Positions 1-9,638 of a stretch of 64,000 bases of DNA are shown piece after piece; positions within the stretch are counted from its first letter, which is position 1; the number at the start of each line of letters is the position of its first letter. The position numbers and the translations under genes were made by a program. Origin of the DNA: Yoonia sp. SS1-5 (lineage in GTDB: Bacteria > Pseudomonadota > Alphaproteobacteria > Rhodobacterales > Rhodobacteraceae). The stretch spans positions 3,649,501 through 3,713,500 of the forward strand of contig NZ_CP151767.2 of the NCBI RefSeq assembly GCF_038443705.2, in the 5' to 3' direction. A model generated the notes under the pieces. The model saw only the letters and a list, made by a program, of their open reading frames with translations. It was not told where the DNA came from and made no database searches.

Positions 1-129
1 CGGCAGGTTGTTGATGACATTGCTCATCTTGACAAGTTCCGAGGTGCGGATGTTTTCGTCAGATGCGGATACGGCGATCATGATCGCGACAAGCGCGTCC
101 TGTTCCGTCATTGGGGCGTCTTCAAGCAT
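1..129 (-). CDS. TerB-like tellurite-resistance family protein, N-terminal part
   Basis: The first 43 codons of a minus-strand gene lie at the left edge and the rest is outside the window. The visible protein starts MLEDAPMTEQDALVAIMIAV and continues with SASDENIRTSEL. This acidic helical start resembles the TerB-like (tellurite resistance B) domain proteins of Rhodobacteraceae, whose molecular role is not established. An AAGGAAGC stretch just upstream of the ATG can serve as ribosome binding site. The gene is divergent from lysK. The family assignment rests on a short N-terminus recognised from memory, so it is moderate. Confidence 0.6.
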   Translation of the reverse strand, partial: MLEDAPMTEQDALVAIMIAVSASDENIRTSELVKMSNVINNLP

Positions 130-242
130 GGTGCTTCCTTTGCGTTCTTCTTGCACCATTTATTGACGCTGTGCGGCGCTCGCAATAGGGAGTGCGTTCA
201 AGCGGTGGTCATTGGGGCCGCCTTTCGTGTGTGAGAGATACC

Positions 243-1808
243 ATGACGAACCTGCGTGATGCGGCAATGACATCCAAGGCCTGGCCTTTTGAAGAGGCCC
301 GTCGCGTGCTCAAACGCTATGCCAAAAAGGACCCCGAGAAGGGTTATGTGCTGTTCGAAACCGGCTATGGCCCGTCCGGCCTGCCGCATATCGGCACATT
401 TGGCGAGGTTGGCCGCACCACAATGGTGCGCCGGGCGTTCGAGGTGATCTCGGACATCCCTACGAAATTGCTGTGCTTTTCGGATGATATGGACGGGATG
501 CGCAAGATCCCCGGCAATGTGCCTGATCCTGCGGCGCTGGAACCTTTCATGCAAAAGCCCTTGACGGCTGTGCCCGATCCGTTTGGCACACATGGCAGTT
601 TCGGCGACCATATGAATGCCCGTTTGAACAACTTTCTGGATACGTTCGGGTTTGAGTATGAATTCGCGTCGTCCACCGAATATTACCAATCGGGCAAAAT
701 GGATGCGATTCTGCTGAAGGCGGCTGAGCAGTATGATGCTGTCATGGCAATCATGCTGAAATCGCTGCGCGAAGAACGCCGCCAGACCTATTCGATTTTT
801 TTGCCGATCAGTCCGACGACCGGGCAGGTCCTTTATGTCCCGATGAAAGAGGTGACCAAGGACGGTCAAATCACGTTTGAAGACGTGGATGGGACAGATG
901 TGACCCTTCCGATCACCGGCGGCAATTGCAAGTTGCAGTGGAAACCGGATTTTGGCGCGCGTTGGGCCGCGCTGGGCGTCGATTTCGAGATGTACGGCAA
1001 GGATCACGCCACCAACACGCCGATTTACGATGGCATCTGCCGCGTCCTTGGGGGCCGCGCGCCCGAGCATTTCACCTATGAGCTGTTCCTGGACGCCGAC
1101 GGTCACAAGATCTCGAAAACGTCCGGCAATGGGTTGTCGATTGACGAATGGCTGACCTATGCGGCGACAGAGTCGCTGTCATATTTCATGTATCAAAAGC
1201 CCAAGACTGCAAAACGCATGCATTTTGATGTCATCCCAAAAGCGGTTGATGAGTATCATCAGCAGTTGCGCGCCTATGCCGACCAGGACAACAAGGCCCG
1301 GCTGAACAATCCGGTTTTTCACATCCATGGGCATAATGTCCCGGCGTCGGACATGGTCGTGCCGTTTGCGATGCTGCTGAACCTTGCCTCCGTGTCAGGG
1401 GCCGAAGACAAGGCAACCCTTTGGGGCTTTATTCAGCGTTACGCGCCTGAGGCTTCCGCCGAGAAAAATCCGCAAATGGATCAGGCCGCCGGCTTTGCGG
1501 TGCGCTACTACAATGATTTCGTCCAGCCGACGAAAGTCTATCGCGCCCCGACCGATCAGGAGCGGGCGGCAATGACCGATCTGGTTGCCCGCCTCAAGGA
1601 TTGGGATGGCGGTTTGGACGCCGAGGCCCTGCAATCCATGGTCTTTGCCGTAGGCAAGGCGCATGATTTTGATCCGTTGCGCGGATGGTTCACCGCACTT
1701 TACGAGGTGTTGCTGGGGGCTTCACAGGGCCCCCGGTTTGGTGGGTTCATCGCACTTTACGGCGTGGACGAGACCATTGCCCTGATCACGCAAAAGCTGG
1801 CTGATTAA
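243..1808 (+). CDS. lysK: Lysine--tRNA ligase, class I
   Basis: This 521-residue enzyme charges tRNA-Lys with lysine. It is the class I (Rossmann-fold) lysyl-tRNA synthetase found in archaea and many alphaproteobacteria, not the class II LysS. The HIGH-like motif is visible as PHIGT at residues 48-52 and the KMSKS-like loop as KISKTSG at 289-295. The length fits the family. The reading frame is open further upstream to 192, but the ATG at 243 ([10 protein letters not shown]) is preceded by a purine-rich GAGAGA and begins where homologues begin. It stands alone, followed by a small gene 23 bases downstream. Confidence 0.95.
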   Translation: MTNLRDAAMTSKAWPFEEARRVLKRYAKKDPEKGYVLFETGYGPSGLPHIGTFGEVGRTTMVRRAFEVISDIPTKLLCFSDDMDGMRKIPGNVPDPAALEPFMQKPLTAVPDPFGTHGSFGDHMNARLNNFLDTFGFEYEFASSTEYYQSGKMDAILLKAAEQYDAVMAIMLKSLREERRQTYSIFLPISPTTGQVLYVPMKEVTKDGQITFEDVDGTDVTLPITGGNCKLQWKPDFGARWAALGVDFEMYGKDHATNTPIYDGICRVLGGRAPEHFTYELFLDADGHKISKTSGNGLSIDEWLTYAATESLSYFMYQKPKTAKRMHFDVIPKAVDEYHQQLRAYADQDNKARLNNPVFHIHGHNVPASDMVVPFAMLLNLASVSGAEDKATLWGFIQRYAPEASAEKNPQMDQAAGFAVRYYNDFVQPTKVYRAPTDQERAAMTDLVARLKDWDGGLDAEALQSMVFAVGKAHDFDPLRGWFTALYEVLLGASQGPRFGGFIALYGVDETIALITQKLAD

Positions 1809-1831
1809 GCGCTCGTTTGCTATGCTACGGT

Positions 1832-2170
1832 ATGGACCGTGATGCTGTTGTCGCAATCTACGACCGCCTGATCGCCGGGCATGCGGGTCTTGTCCGCAAG
1901 GGAAAGGCGACAGCCTACACGGCGCTGAACGGGAATATGTTTTCTTTTGTTGGCCCGGACGGGCAGATGTGTATCCGGCTGTCAAAGGTTGAGATTGCCG
2001 ACTATGGGCGCGACTATCCCAACGATCCGGTGATCCGCTACAACAGCGTGATGAACGGCTACGTGGCTGTGCCTGACGCGCTGCTTGATGATGAGGGTGC
2101 GCTGACCGGTTGGTTTGCCAAATCGGTCGCCTTTGCCCGCACCCTCAAACCCAAACCGACAAAGAAATGA
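1832..2170 (+). CDS. Conserved hypothetical protein, 112 aa (TfoX-like?)
   Basis: A small soluble protein starting MDRDAVVAIYDRLIA, with no signal peptide or membrane segment. The central stretch (TAYTALNGNMFSFVGPDG, then MCIRLSK) recalls the N-terminal domain of TfoX/Sxy-like or MmcQ-like proteins, in which a short loop carries a GxMF-type pattern; this likeness is weak. The frame is open upstream from a TTG at 1817, but the ATG at 1832 is the more likely start. It follows lysK by 23 bases and may be cotranscribed with it. Function unknown. Confidence 0.7.
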   Translation: MDRDAVVAIYDRLIAGHAGLVRKGKATAYTALNGNMFSFVGPDGQMCIRLSKVEIADYGRDYPNDPVIRYNSVMNGYVAVPDALLDDEGALTGWFAKSVAFARTLKPKPTKK

Positions 2171-2226
2171 AACTGATCTGCCCTGCGTCCCGTATAAGGT
2201 ACGATCGCAGAGGATTGGAGAACCTG

Positions 2227-2631
2227 ATGGCACGTATTTTTGTACTGATTTTGGGTCTGTTCCTGACCGCAACCTCAACCACCGCACAGCAGAGTGACAG
2301 CATTGAAAGTGTGATCGGCAATCAGTTGCAGGCCTTCAATGATCGCGATCTGCAAGAGGCGTGGAGCTATGCAAGCCCCAATATCAAACGCATCTTCGAA
2401 AATCCGCAGAATTTTGGCCTGATGGTCGAACGCGGATATCCCATGGTCTGGGACAACCGGCAGGTCGAGTTTCTGGAGCGCCGCGAAGTGAACGGCGCGC
2501 AGATGCAAAAGGTCATGTTACGTGACCCTTCCGGCAACCTGTATGTGCTGCTGTATCAGATGATCGAAACCGGCAATGGCTGGCAGATCAATGGTGTGCA
2601 ACTGTTGCCCGGCAATGGTGTGGGCGCATAG
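2227..2631 (+). CDS. DUF4864 family secreted protein
   Basis: A 134-residue protein with a clear signal peptide (MARIFVLILGLFLTATSTTA, cleavage probably near AQQ). The mature part has the SIESVIGNQLQAFNDRDL opening and a W-x-I-N-G ending typical of DUF4864 proteins, small NTF2-like periplasmic proteins of unknown function. The ATG at 2227 is preceded by GGATTGGAG. The TAG stop lies inside the palindrome-like stretch TAGGGCCCTGACCCTGG, related to the CTAG-N10-CTAG motif described at 15668 and 52493. Family assignment is from sequence pattern recall. Confidence 0.75.
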   Translation: MARIFVLILGLFLTATSTTAQQSDSIESVIGNQLQAFNDRDLQEAWSYASPNIKRIFENPQNFGLMVERGYPMVWDNRQVEFLERREVNGAQMQKVMLRDPSGNLYVLLYQMIETGNGWQINGVQLLPGNGVGA

Positions 2632-2778
2632 GGCCCTGACCCTGGCTGCTTGATGACCTGTTGCGGGCGCACCGTCACGGTGCTGTCAGCACGGATTTAG
2701 ACCCTTTCTTTAGATGTTGGCCCGAGTGGTCCGGTACGTCGTGCCGGGCCTTTGCATGTCATTCAAAGAGGGTCCCTC

Positions 2779-5070
2779 ATGAACAAGGCGATAACGGACG
2801 GTATTGTATTTAATCCCCAGCCTTTTGCGGCGGGTCTGGCGGTGTGGTCAAGCGGCGATGGCACGCCGGGGTCCGACACTTATGCTGTCAGCGGCTCGGG
2901 GGTTTTTGTCGCGGCCGATCAGGATTTTGCCGGTTGCCTTGAAGTGCTCAAGAACGACCCGATCACGCGCGTCAGATATATGGGCGAAACGCCGATCTTG
3001 CCCGGGTGCTATCTGCGTGTGACGGCCCGGGTCAAGGCGGTGGCGGGCCCGTTTCCATCGGTGCGCGTGTCTGGCTGGGCCGGGCTGGCGGGCGGCGCGC
3101 AGGCCTCTGGTCTGCCCGAGGCGGGACCGACAACCGCATTGACCAGTTATGGCGAGGTTGTCGAGATATCGGCCATTATTGGCACCGGAGATCGCACTGG
3201 GGTGGATCTGGTCTGGACAGGTGCGAATTACGGCCATCTTGGCGTTGAACTGACAGGCCCCACCGGGGGACTGGTCCGCATTGACGACATTATGATCGAG
3301 GATGTGACATCCGTCTTTACCCGCGATCTTTTGTCCATCGTCGACGTTCGCGATTATGGCGCCAAGGGGGATGGGGTTACCGATGACAGTGCTGCCTTTG
3401 AAGCCGCCGACGCCGCCGCAGATGGGCGCACCGTTGTTGTGCCTGACGGGGTCTATCTGTTGGAAGACACGGTCACGATGGAAAGTCAGGTCAAGTTTGC
3501 AGGCACAATTGTGCAGGCGCCTGAACACCGGTTTATTCTGCGCCTCGATTACAACTACGAAACCTATGTCGAGGCCTTCCAAGACGAAGAACTTGCCTTC
3601 AAAAAGGCGTTTCAGGCGCTGATCAACTTTTCCGACCATGAATCGCTTGATCTGAACGGGCGCCGGATTTCCCTGACAGAGCCTGTTGATATGCAGGCCA
3701 CTGATCCGACCCGCACCCGGTTCGAGACGCGCCGGGTGATCAGAAACGGACAGTTTCAGCCTATTGAGGGTGCGGCCTGGGATCCGACGGAAGTGACCTC
3801 GCAGGCCACATATGATCCGTCCGATGACAAGGTGCTGACCAATGTCGCCGAGATTGCGGCGATTCCTGTCGGCGCCCTTGTGTCCGGCAATGGGGTTGGG
3901 CGGGAAATCTATGTGCGCGCAGTGAACCTGTCGGCACAGTCCCTCACCCTGAGCCGTCCGTTATTCGATGCGGAGGGAAGCCAGAATTTCACCTTCACCC
4001 GTTTCAAATACATGTTGGATTTCTCGGGCTACGACAAGTTCAGCCAGTTTGTACTGGACGACATCGAATTTCAGGGGCGCGACATCGCCAGCGGGATTAT
4101 GCTGGCCCCGGATGGCTTTACCTTTCACCTGCGCGATTGCTTTATCAACCGGCCCAAGGATCGGGGGCTGTCATCGCCAGGGCGCGGCTGCCAGGGGATG
4201 ATGATCGACAGGTGTCAGTTGATCTCGGCCGAGCAGGCGATCCCGGTCGCTGACCGCACGACGATTGGCTTTAACGCCAATGCCAATGACGTCAAAATCC
4301 GTGACAACCGCACCAGCAAGTTCAAGCATTTCTGCGTTCTTGCAGGCTCGGGCTCGCTGATTTCGGGCAATCACTGGTTTCACGGGGATGATGAGACAAA
4401 TGGCGTGCGCATGGGGGGGATCGTCATCACCTCGCCCAATCCCAAAAGCGTGTTTACGGGCAATTATTGTGACAATAACTTTATTGAATGGACCAACGAA
4501 CATTTTAGCGATCCGGCGCTGGGCGCGCAGTTCTCATTCGGTGGTTTGACGATTACCGGCAATATCTTCACGACCAATGATGTCGCGGATTGGTTCAACT
4601 TCATTGTCATCAAACCCTACGGCCCTAACCATTTCATCAATGGCTTCTCTGTCGTCAGTAACGTTTTCCGGTCGCTCAATGGCCGCATTGACCGGGTGGA
4701 GCACGTGGATACCACATTTGCGGATATCAATTATGACCGGACCCGGGATCTGAACTTTAGCGGGAATGTGTTTCACAATGTCAACGAACCCGTGCAGAAC
4801 CCTGCCTTTCTGACCCACACCCAATCGACCGAGGCGACAACCTGGCTTGTTGATACCGGAACGGCCCTGCCATTTGGTGGCCGCGCGAAATACGTGGATG
4901 TGGTGACGGCCGAAGGGGCCATCACAAACGCAGGCGGCAGCCGTGTCCACGATTTTCCCTGGACCGAAGGCGAGCAGGGCGCAGACCTGCGCAGCGTCCA
5001 TCTGAATTGGTCGCAGGCCGTCAAAGGGCGGGTCCGATATCAGGTCCGCATGGATGAGACCGACGATTGA
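2779..5070 (+). CDS. Right-handed beta-helix protein, pectate-lyase-3/GH28-like
   Basis: A 763-residue protein with no signal peptide. Residues 1-185 form a beta-rich domain (MNKAITDGIVFNPQPFAAGL onward). From about residue 189 comes DVRDYGAKGDGVTDDSAAF, the hallmark start of the Pectate_lyase_3/GH28-like beta-helix seen in polysaccharide-active enzymes and phage tail spikes. Many Asn-rich turns (SGNVF, TGNIF, ITGNY) in the rest fit parallel beta-helix coils. Homologues are common in Rhodobacteraceae, but their substrate and location are unknown to me. AAAGAGGG precedes the ATG at 2779, which I prefer to the upstream frame opening at 2752. It is a single gene with no phage genes nearby. Confidence 0.8.
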   Translation: MNKAITDGIVFNPQPFAAGLAVWSSGDGTPGSDTYAVSGSGVFVAADQDFAGCLEVLKNDPITRVRYMGETPILPGCYLRVTARVKAVAGPFPSVRVSGWAGLAGGAQASGLPEAGPTTALTSYGEVVEISAIIGTGDRTGVDLVWTGANYGHLGVELTGPTGGLVRIDDIMIEDVTSVFTRDLLSIVDVRDYGAKGDGVTDDSAAFEAADAAADGRTVVVPDGVYLLEDTVTMESQVKFAGTIVQAPEHRFILRLDYNYETYVEAFQDEELAFKKAFQALINFSDHESLDLNGRRISLTEPVDMQATDPTRTRFETRRVIRNGQFQPIEGAAWDPTEVTSQATYDPSDDKVLTNVAEIAAIPVGALVSGNGVGREIYVRAVNLSAQSLTLSRPLFDAEGSQNFTFTRFKYMLDFSGYDKFSQFVLDDIEFQGRDIASGIMLAPDGFTFHLRDCFINRPKDRGLSSPGRGCQGMMIDRCQLISAEQAIPVADRTTIGFNANANDVKIRDNRTSKFKHFCVLAGSGSLISGNHWFHGDDETNGVRMGGIVITSPNPKSVFTGNYCDNNFIEWTNEHFSDPALGAQFSFGGLTITGNIFTTNDVADWFNFIVIKPYGPNHFINGFSVVSNVFRSLNGRIDRVEHVDTTFADINYDRTRDLNFSGNVFHNVNEPVQNPAFLTHTQSTEATTWLVDTGTALPFGGRAKYVDVVTAEGAITNAGGSRVHDFPWTEGEQGADLRSVHLNWSQAVKGRVRYQVRMDETDD

Positions 5071-5182
5071 TTTTGCGGCTGCCTTATTATTGGGCATTTG
5101 TCCGTCACAAGGCGCTTTGCGGTCAAAAAACGATGCTCCGCTCTGGTCATTGGGCGGGGTCTTTTGGCATCAGGTAAGGTGA

Positions 5183-6031
5183 ATGTTTGACGCGAAAGCT
5201 GCCGCCATCACTTACGCCGCCCCCATCAATGTCAGCCCTGCATTGGCACCCCGCGCCCAAGGCCAATTGCATCTTGTGGCAAAACGGCGCGGCGCTGAGA
5301 CGGTCATTGGTGATTTGCGGCAGGATGGTTCGCTTAAGGCGCTGTTCCCGCGTAGCAAGGGTGCGTCACTTGATGCGGTGTTTCTGAATACTGCGGGTGG
5401 TCTGACCGGCGGCGACCAGATGACAATCGCGGTTGAGGCTGCCGAGGGCGCCCATGTGACCCTGTCGTCACAAGCTGCCGAGCGCGCCTATCGCGCCCAA
5501 CCCGAACAAGTCGCGCGGGCGGATGTAACGCTGACCGCCGGTCCTGGCGCCCGTGTGGACTGGCTGCCGCAGGAGACCATCATCTTTGATGGGGCGGCGC
5601 TGGATCGCACCGTGCATGTGAACCTTGCCCCTGATGCAACCGCATTGATTGTCGAACCAATCATCTTTGGGCGCGTCGCAATGGGCGAAACGGTTCACAG
5701 CCTGCATTTCACCGATCATTGGCGGGTTCACCGGGCGGGCGATCTGGTCTTCGCCGATGCCGTTCGCCTTGTCGGGGACGCCAACAGCCTTTTGCAACGC
5801 AAGGCGGTGGCTGCGGGGGCGGGTGCCATGGCCACCGTTCTTTTGGCAGGCCCACAGGCTGCGGGTTTTGCCGAGATGCCATTGCCCGCTGATGCGGGTG
5901 CAAGCCTGATCGCTGACGACCTGTTGTTGATCAGGCTGCTTGCTGCCGATAGTTTCATGCTGCGCCGCGTCCTGATCCCGTTGATCGAACAGGTGTCGGC
6001 GGCCCCGATCCCTCGTGTCTGGAGACTTTGA
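5183..6031 (+). CDS. ureD: Urease accessory protein UreD
   Basis: This 282-residue protein starts the urease cluster. UreD binds the apo-urease UreABC and, with UreF and UreG, forms the scaffold for nickel insertion. Family features visible are NTAGGLTGGDQM at about residues 70-81 and the ETIIFDGAALDR segment around 131. The ATG at 5183 has AGGTAAGG just upstream. The next gene, ureA, starts 3 bases after its stop, so the two are translationally close. The length is normal for UreD. Confidence 0.95.
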   Translation: MFDAKAAAITYAAPINVSPALAPRAQGQLHLVAKRRGAETVIGDLRQDGSLKALFPRSKGASLDAVFLNTAGGLTGGDQMTIAVEAAEGAHVTLSSQAAERAYRAQPEQVARADVTLTAGPGARVDWLPQETIIFDGAALDRTVHVNLAPDATALIVEPIIFGRVAMGETVHSLHFTDHWRVHRAGDLVFADAVRLVGDANSLLQRKAVAAGAGAMATVLLAGPQAAGFAEMPLPADAGASLIADDLLLIRLLAADSFMLRRVLIPLIEQVSAAPIPRVWRL

Positions 6032-6034
6032 CCC

Positions 6035-6337
6035 ATGCAACTGACCCCACGTGAAAAGGACAAGCTGCTGATTGCGATGGCCGCCGAAGTGGCCCGCAAG
6101 CGTCTTGCCCGTGGTGTAAAGCTGAACCATCCCGAGGCGATTGCCCTGATCACCGATGCCGTTGTCGAAGGCGCGCGTGACGGGCGGTCGGTCGCGGACA
6201 TGATGCAGGCCGGCGCAAAGGTGATCACGCGCGATCAGGTCATGGATGGGATCGCCGAGATGATCCACGAGGTGCAGGTCGAAGCCACCTTTCCCGATGG
6301 CACCAAGCTGGTGACCGTGCATGATCCAATCCGCTGA
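6035..6337 (+). CDS. ureA: Urease subunit gamma
   Basis: A 100-residue structural subunit of the nickel urease, which hydrolyses urea to ammonia and carbamate in the cytoplasm. It begins [20 protein letters not shown] and contains the well-conserved [10 protein letters not shown] segment. The length of 100 residues matches the family exactly. It lies between ureD and ureB, in the order usual for alphaproteobacterial ureDABC operons. Confidence 0.97.
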   Translation: MQLTPREKDKLLIAMAAEVARKRLARGVKLNHPEAIALITDAVVEGARDGRSVADMMQAGAKVITRDQVMDGIAEMIHEVQVEATFPDGTKLVTVHDPIR

Positions 6338-6377
6338 GGGTAATTTGCAATGCGCAAGATGATGAAGGACGGACGAT

Positions 6378-6683
6378 ATGAAACCGGGTGAAGTGATCGT
6401 TGCCGAGGGCGCGTTGATGCTGAATGCAGGCGCCCAAGCCGTGACGCTTGAGGTGGCCAATACGGGTGATCGGCCGGTGCAGGTCGGCTCTCACTTTCAC
6501 TTTGCCGAGACGAATTCCGCGTTGGAATTTGACCGCGATACCGCCCACGGCATGCGGCTGGATATCGCCGCAGGAACGGCGGTGCGATTCGAACCGGGTC
6601 AGCGGCGCGAGGTTTCATTGATCCCCATATCGGGTGCGCGCCGGATATTCGGTTTCAACGGCAAAGTAATGGGTGATTTGTGA
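6378..6683 (+). CDS. ureB: Urease subunit beta
   Basis: A 101-residue structural subunit. [18 protein letters not shown], the [11 protein letters not shown] stretch near residue 36 and the [15 protein letters not shown] end are all characteristic of UreB. It starts 40 bases after ureA. Its stop is followed at once by a CTGCAATGCAG palindrome and a possible new promoter, and then by an unrelated H1-like gene instead of ureC. Confidence 0.97.
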   Translation: MKPGEVIVAEGALMLNAGAQAVTLEVANTGDRPVQVGSHFHFAETNSALEFDRDTAHGMRLDIAAGTAVRFEPGQRREVSLIPISGARRIFGFNGKVMGDL

Positions 6684-6686
6684 ATG

Positions 6687-6697
6687 CTGCAATGCAG
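6687..6697. promoter_or_regulatory. CTGC-N3-GCAG palindrome
   Basis: The 11-base palindrome CTGCAATGCAG begins 3 bases after the ureB stop, with a second ATGCTGCA copy a few bases on. It resembles the TGC-rich CTGC-N3/4-GCAG operator I recall for PhaR, the regulator of phasin genes in Paracoccus. That link is an inference from motif shape only. It lies about 75 bases before the H1-like gene. Confidence 0.4.
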
Positions 6698-6721
6698 AAA
6701 AATGCTGCACTCGCATAATGA

Positions 6722-6750
6722 TTGACATATATTGGCGATGCGAAATTCTT
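6722..6750 (+). promoter_or_regulatory. Candidate promoter before the H1-like gene
   Basis: A perfect -35 TTGACA (6722-6727) is followed after 17 bases by ATTCTT, a poor -10. The start codon of the H1-like gene is 21 bases further, with GAGGACTGAGAG as ribosome binding region. It would give that gene (and ureC) transcription independent of ureDAB. The weak -10 keeps confidence low. Confidence 0.35.
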
Positions 6751-6771
6751 TTCAACTCCGAGGACTGAGAG

Positions 6772-7497
6772 ATGACCCCAGCACTGACCATGACGATTTC
6801 GGCAGAAATGACCCGGGCGACTGCGGCTGTGATCTGCGAACAAATGCGCCTGACACAGGCCGTTTTTGACAAGACATACACCGCCCAGAAGGCGCTGATC
6901 CTGCCATTTCTGGACCAACCTTCTGCTGCGCCCAAACCCGTTACCCCAAAACGCGCAGCCCCCAAAAAGCCCGCCGCGAAGGCGGCGCCAGCAAAGAAAG
7001 TGGTAGCCAGTAAACCAAAGCCGGCCAAGTCCGTGGCGGCCGCACCAAAGGCAGAAAAGGCCGCCGCGCCCAAGCCAGCAGCGGCACCCAAAGCCAAACC
7101 AGTCGCTGTGAAAGCGGCGGCGCCTGCGCCCGCAGCGCCAGTGCAGCCCAAAGTAGCGGCGCCAAAGGCACCGGAGGCGCCGGCGAAGCCTGCACCCGTT
7201 GCTGCCGCACCAAAACCCGTCGCAAAGGCAGCAGCGCCTGCGCCCGCGAAAAAACAACCCGTCGCCAAAAAAGCAACGGCCAAGCCCGCAAAACCAAAGA
7301 CCGCGGCGCCGAAATCTGCCCGTAAACCCGCCGCTGCGCCAAAGGCTGCAACAGCGGCTGTTGCCGCAACAGCAGAGAAACCAGCGCTCAAAGCTGCTGC
7401 ACCTGCCAAACCCGCCCCAACCCCGCCGTCCAAGTCACGCAAGAAAACCGTGACCTTGGCCGAGGTTCCGTTGGATGGGGCCAAAGCCAAAACCTGA
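6772..7497 (+). CDS. Histone H1-like Ala/Lys/Pro-rich protein
   Basis: A 241-residue protein of two parts. Residues 1-50 (MTPALTMTISAEMTRATAAV onward) look like a short amphipathic helical domain. Residues 50-230 are a low-complexity tail made almost only of Ala, Lys and Pro in AAPKPAAKAAP-like units, strongly basic. Such tails occur in bacterial histone H1-like proteins and in the C-terminus of Pseudomonas PhaF phasin, where they bind DNA non-specifically. A role in nucleoid or granule binding is inferred. It sits between ureB and ureC, where no such gene is expected, 12 bases before the ureC start. The reverse-strand ORF across it is a compositional artefact. Confidence 0.8.
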   Translation: MTPALTMTISAEMTRATAAVICEQMRLTQAVFDKTYTAQKALILPFLDQPSAAPKPVTPKRAAPKKPAAKAAPAKKVVASKPKPAKSVAAAPKAEKAAAPKPAAAPKAKPVAVKAAAPAPAAPVQPKVAAPKAPEAPAKPAPVAAAPKPVAKAAAPAPAKKQPVAKKATAKPAKPKTAAPKSARKPAAAPKAATAAVAATAEKPALKAAAPAKPAPTPPSKSRKKTVTLAEVPLDGAKAKT

Positions 7498-7509
7498 CCG
7501 GAGACGCCC

Positions 7510-9270
7510 ATGCCCGCCTCGATTTCCAGAGCTGACTACGCCGCCATGTTTGGTCCCACTGTTGGGGACCGGGTGCGATTGGCGGATACAGAACTGATCA
7601 TCGAGGTGGAGCGTGACCTGATCGCCGAAGCTGCAGGTTCCGCCGCAACAGGCGGCACGGGCAACAACGCCTTGCTCTATGGTGAAGAGGTCAAGTTCGG
7701 CGGTGGTAAGGTCATTCGCGATGGCATGGGCCAAAGTCAGGCGACCCGGGCCGAAGGCGCTGTGGATACCGTTATCACCAATGCGCTGATTGTTGACTGG
7801 ACGGGGATTATCAAGGCCGATGTGGGCCTTAAGGATGGCAAGATCGTTGGGATCGGCAAAGCTGGTAACCCTGACACGCAGCCGGGCGTCGATATTATCG
7901 TTGGGCCCGGCACAGAAGCGATCGCGGGCGAGGGTCGCATTCTGACAGCTGGGGGGATCGACAGCCATATCCACTTTATCTGTCCACAACAGATCGAAGA
8001 CGCGCTGCATTCCGGACTGACCACGATGATCGGGGGCGGCACAGGGCCTGCGCATGGTACGCTTGCGACGACCTGTACGCCCGGGCCATGGCATATCGGG
8101 CGGATGTTGCAGGCAGCAGATGCGTTTCCGATGAACCTTGCCTTTGCGGGCAAGGGGAACGCATCACTTCCCGCCGCGCTAGAGGAACAGGTGAATGGCG
8201 GTGCGTCGTGTCTGAAACTGCATGAGGATTGGGGAACAACCCCGGCGGCGATTGATTGCTGCCTGTCTGTGGCCGACGCCATGGATGTGCAGGTGATGAT
8301 CCATACCGATACGCTCAACGAAAGCGGTTTTGTGGAAAATACGGTGGGGGCCATGAAAGGCCGGACCATCCACGCGTTCCACACCGAAGGTGCCGGCGGT
8401 GGCCACGCCCCGGATATCATCAAGATTTGTGGCGAAAGTCATGTGCTGCCGTCTTCGACCAATCCGACCCGGCCTTTCACGGTCAATACGGTGGATGAAC
8501 ATCTGGACATGCTGATGGTCTGCCATCACCTGGACAAATCCATCCCAGAAGACGTGGCCTTTGCCGAAAGCCGTATTCGCCGCGAAACGATTGCTGCCGA
8601 AGATATCCTGCATGACATGGGCGCATTCAGTATCATTGCCTCGGACAGCCAGGCCATGGGCCGTGTGGGCGAGGTCATTATCCGCACCTGGCAGACAGCG
8701 CATAAGATGAAAGTCCAGCGCGGGGCGCTGGCCGAGGAAACCGGCGACAATGACAACCTGCGGGTCCGGCGCTACATCGCGAAATATACGATCAACCCCG
8801 CTATTGCCCATGGCCTTAGCGCGCATGTCGGATCTATCGAAGTCGGCAAACGGGCTGATCTGGTGCTATGGGATACGGCCTTTTTCGGGGTAAAGCCCGA
8901 GATGGTCCTGATGGGCGGTACGATTGTCTGTGCCCAGATGGGCGATCCGAACGCATCCATTCCGACACCACAGCCGGTCTATACACGACCGATGTTTGGT
9001 GCCTATGGGCGGTCGCTTGAAAATGCTGCCGTCACATTTGTCAGCGCGGCGGCGCAGGATGCGGGACTGGCAGATCAACTGGGCCTCGCAAAGAAGACCC
9101 TGCCTGTGCAGAACACCCGCAACATCGGCAAGGCAGACCTGAAGTTGAACAACGCCATGCCCGCGGTCGAAGTGAACCCCGAAACCTACGAGGTCCGGGC
9201 AGATGGCGAGTTGCTGACCTGCCAGCCAGCCGCTGAACTGCCCATGGCCCAACGGTATTTTCTGTTTTAG
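7510..9270 (+). CDS. ureC: Urease subunit alpha, catalytic
   Basis: The 586-residue catalytic subunit, holding the two nickel ions. All active-site residues are present: H153 and H155 (DSHIHFI), the carbamylated K236 (CLKLHEDWG), H265, H291, catalytic H339 in VCHHL, and D379 ([12 protein letters not shown]). Each is 19 positions later than in Klebsiella urease (134, 136, 217, 246, 272, 320, 360). Most of the shift comes from about 17 extra residues at 38-54, a small Ala/Gly/Thr-rich stretch between EVERDL and [11 protein letters not shown]. The rest is standard. The Gly usually before the Lys is replaced by Cys (SCLKLH). Confidence 0.96.
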   Translation: MPASISRADYAAMFGPTVGDRVRLADTELIIEVERDLIAEAAGSAATGGTGNNALLYGEEVKFGGGKVIRDGMGQSQATRAEGAVDTVITNALIVDWTGIIKADVGLKDGKIVGIGKAGNPDTQPGVDIIVGPGTEAIAGEGRILTAGGIDSHIHFICPQQIEDALHSGLTTMIGGGTGPAHGTLATTCTPGPWHIGRMLQAADAFPMNLAFAGKGNASLPAALEEQVNGGASCLKLHEDWGTTPAAIDCCLSVADAMDVQVMIHTDTLNESGFVENTVGAMKGRTIHAFHTEGAGGGHAPDIIKICGESHVLPSSTNPTRPFTVNTVDEHLDMLMVCHHLDKSIPEDVAFAESRIRRETIAAEDILHDMGAFSIIASDSQAMGRVGEVIIRTWQTAHKMKVQRGALAEETGDNDNLRVRRYIAKYTINPAIAHGLSAHVGSIEVGKRADLVLWDTAFFGVKPEMVLMGGTIVCAQMGDPNASIPTPQPVYTRPMFGAYGRSLENAAVTFVSAAAQDAGLADQLGLAKKTLPVQNTRNIGKADLKLNNAMPAVEVNPETYEVRADGELLTCQPAAELPMAQRYFLF

Positions 9271-9432
9271 GGCATCTGGCCGCGGCCGAACGGCATTGCG
9301 CGCAGATCAGCACCTGCCCCGGATGTTGGCGCATCCGGTGCCGTGACGTTGCGTGACAAGGGATTGTCGCCCGCCCCATCGAAACATAGATGTCGGTCAG
9401 GGAGGAAAGACAGCTTTTTGAAAGAGGCAATC

Positions 9433-9570
9433 ATGACTTTCCAGACGGATAACACATTGATCACCAACCGCGAAATGTTCGCAGAACTGGCTGCAGTCAC
9501 AGGCCGTGTGATCAAATCTTATGCATCTGCGCTGCTTGGACGTTCGCGTTCCGCAAAGACCGCCAAATAG
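9433..9570 (+). CDS. Small hypothetical protein, 45 aa
   Basis: A short ORF beginning MTFQTDNTLITNREMFAELA and ending in the basic RSRSAKTAK. It is probably one amphipathic helix with a basic tail, somewhat like the small DUF1127-type proteins of Rhodobacteraceae in size and charge but without their sequence. GGGAGGAAAGA and GAAAGAGGC lie upstream. It sits between ureC and ureE in the urease gene order. Function unknown; whether it is translated is not proven by sequence alone. Confidence 0.5.
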   Translation: MTFQTDNTLITNREMFAELAAVTGRVIKSYASALLGRSRSAKTAK

Positions 9571-9638
9571 CGCAAATTGTGCTGGCCGCCTGCCCGAAGG
9601 GAAGATAGCATCTTTCCCGGTTGGGAAGGCGGACAGGC

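Noticed and set aside
2730..2765. Hairpin GGCCCG...CGGGCC before the beta-helix gene as a riboswitch or terminator
   Set aside because: Stem is short with a long loop and no T-run or known riboswitch core; it is probably just GC-rich sequence.
6615..7511. A 298-codon minus-strand ORF, Ala/Gly-rich
   Set aside because: It mirrors the repetitive GC-rich code of the Ala/Lys/Pro protein on the plus strand; no start signal or family likeness.
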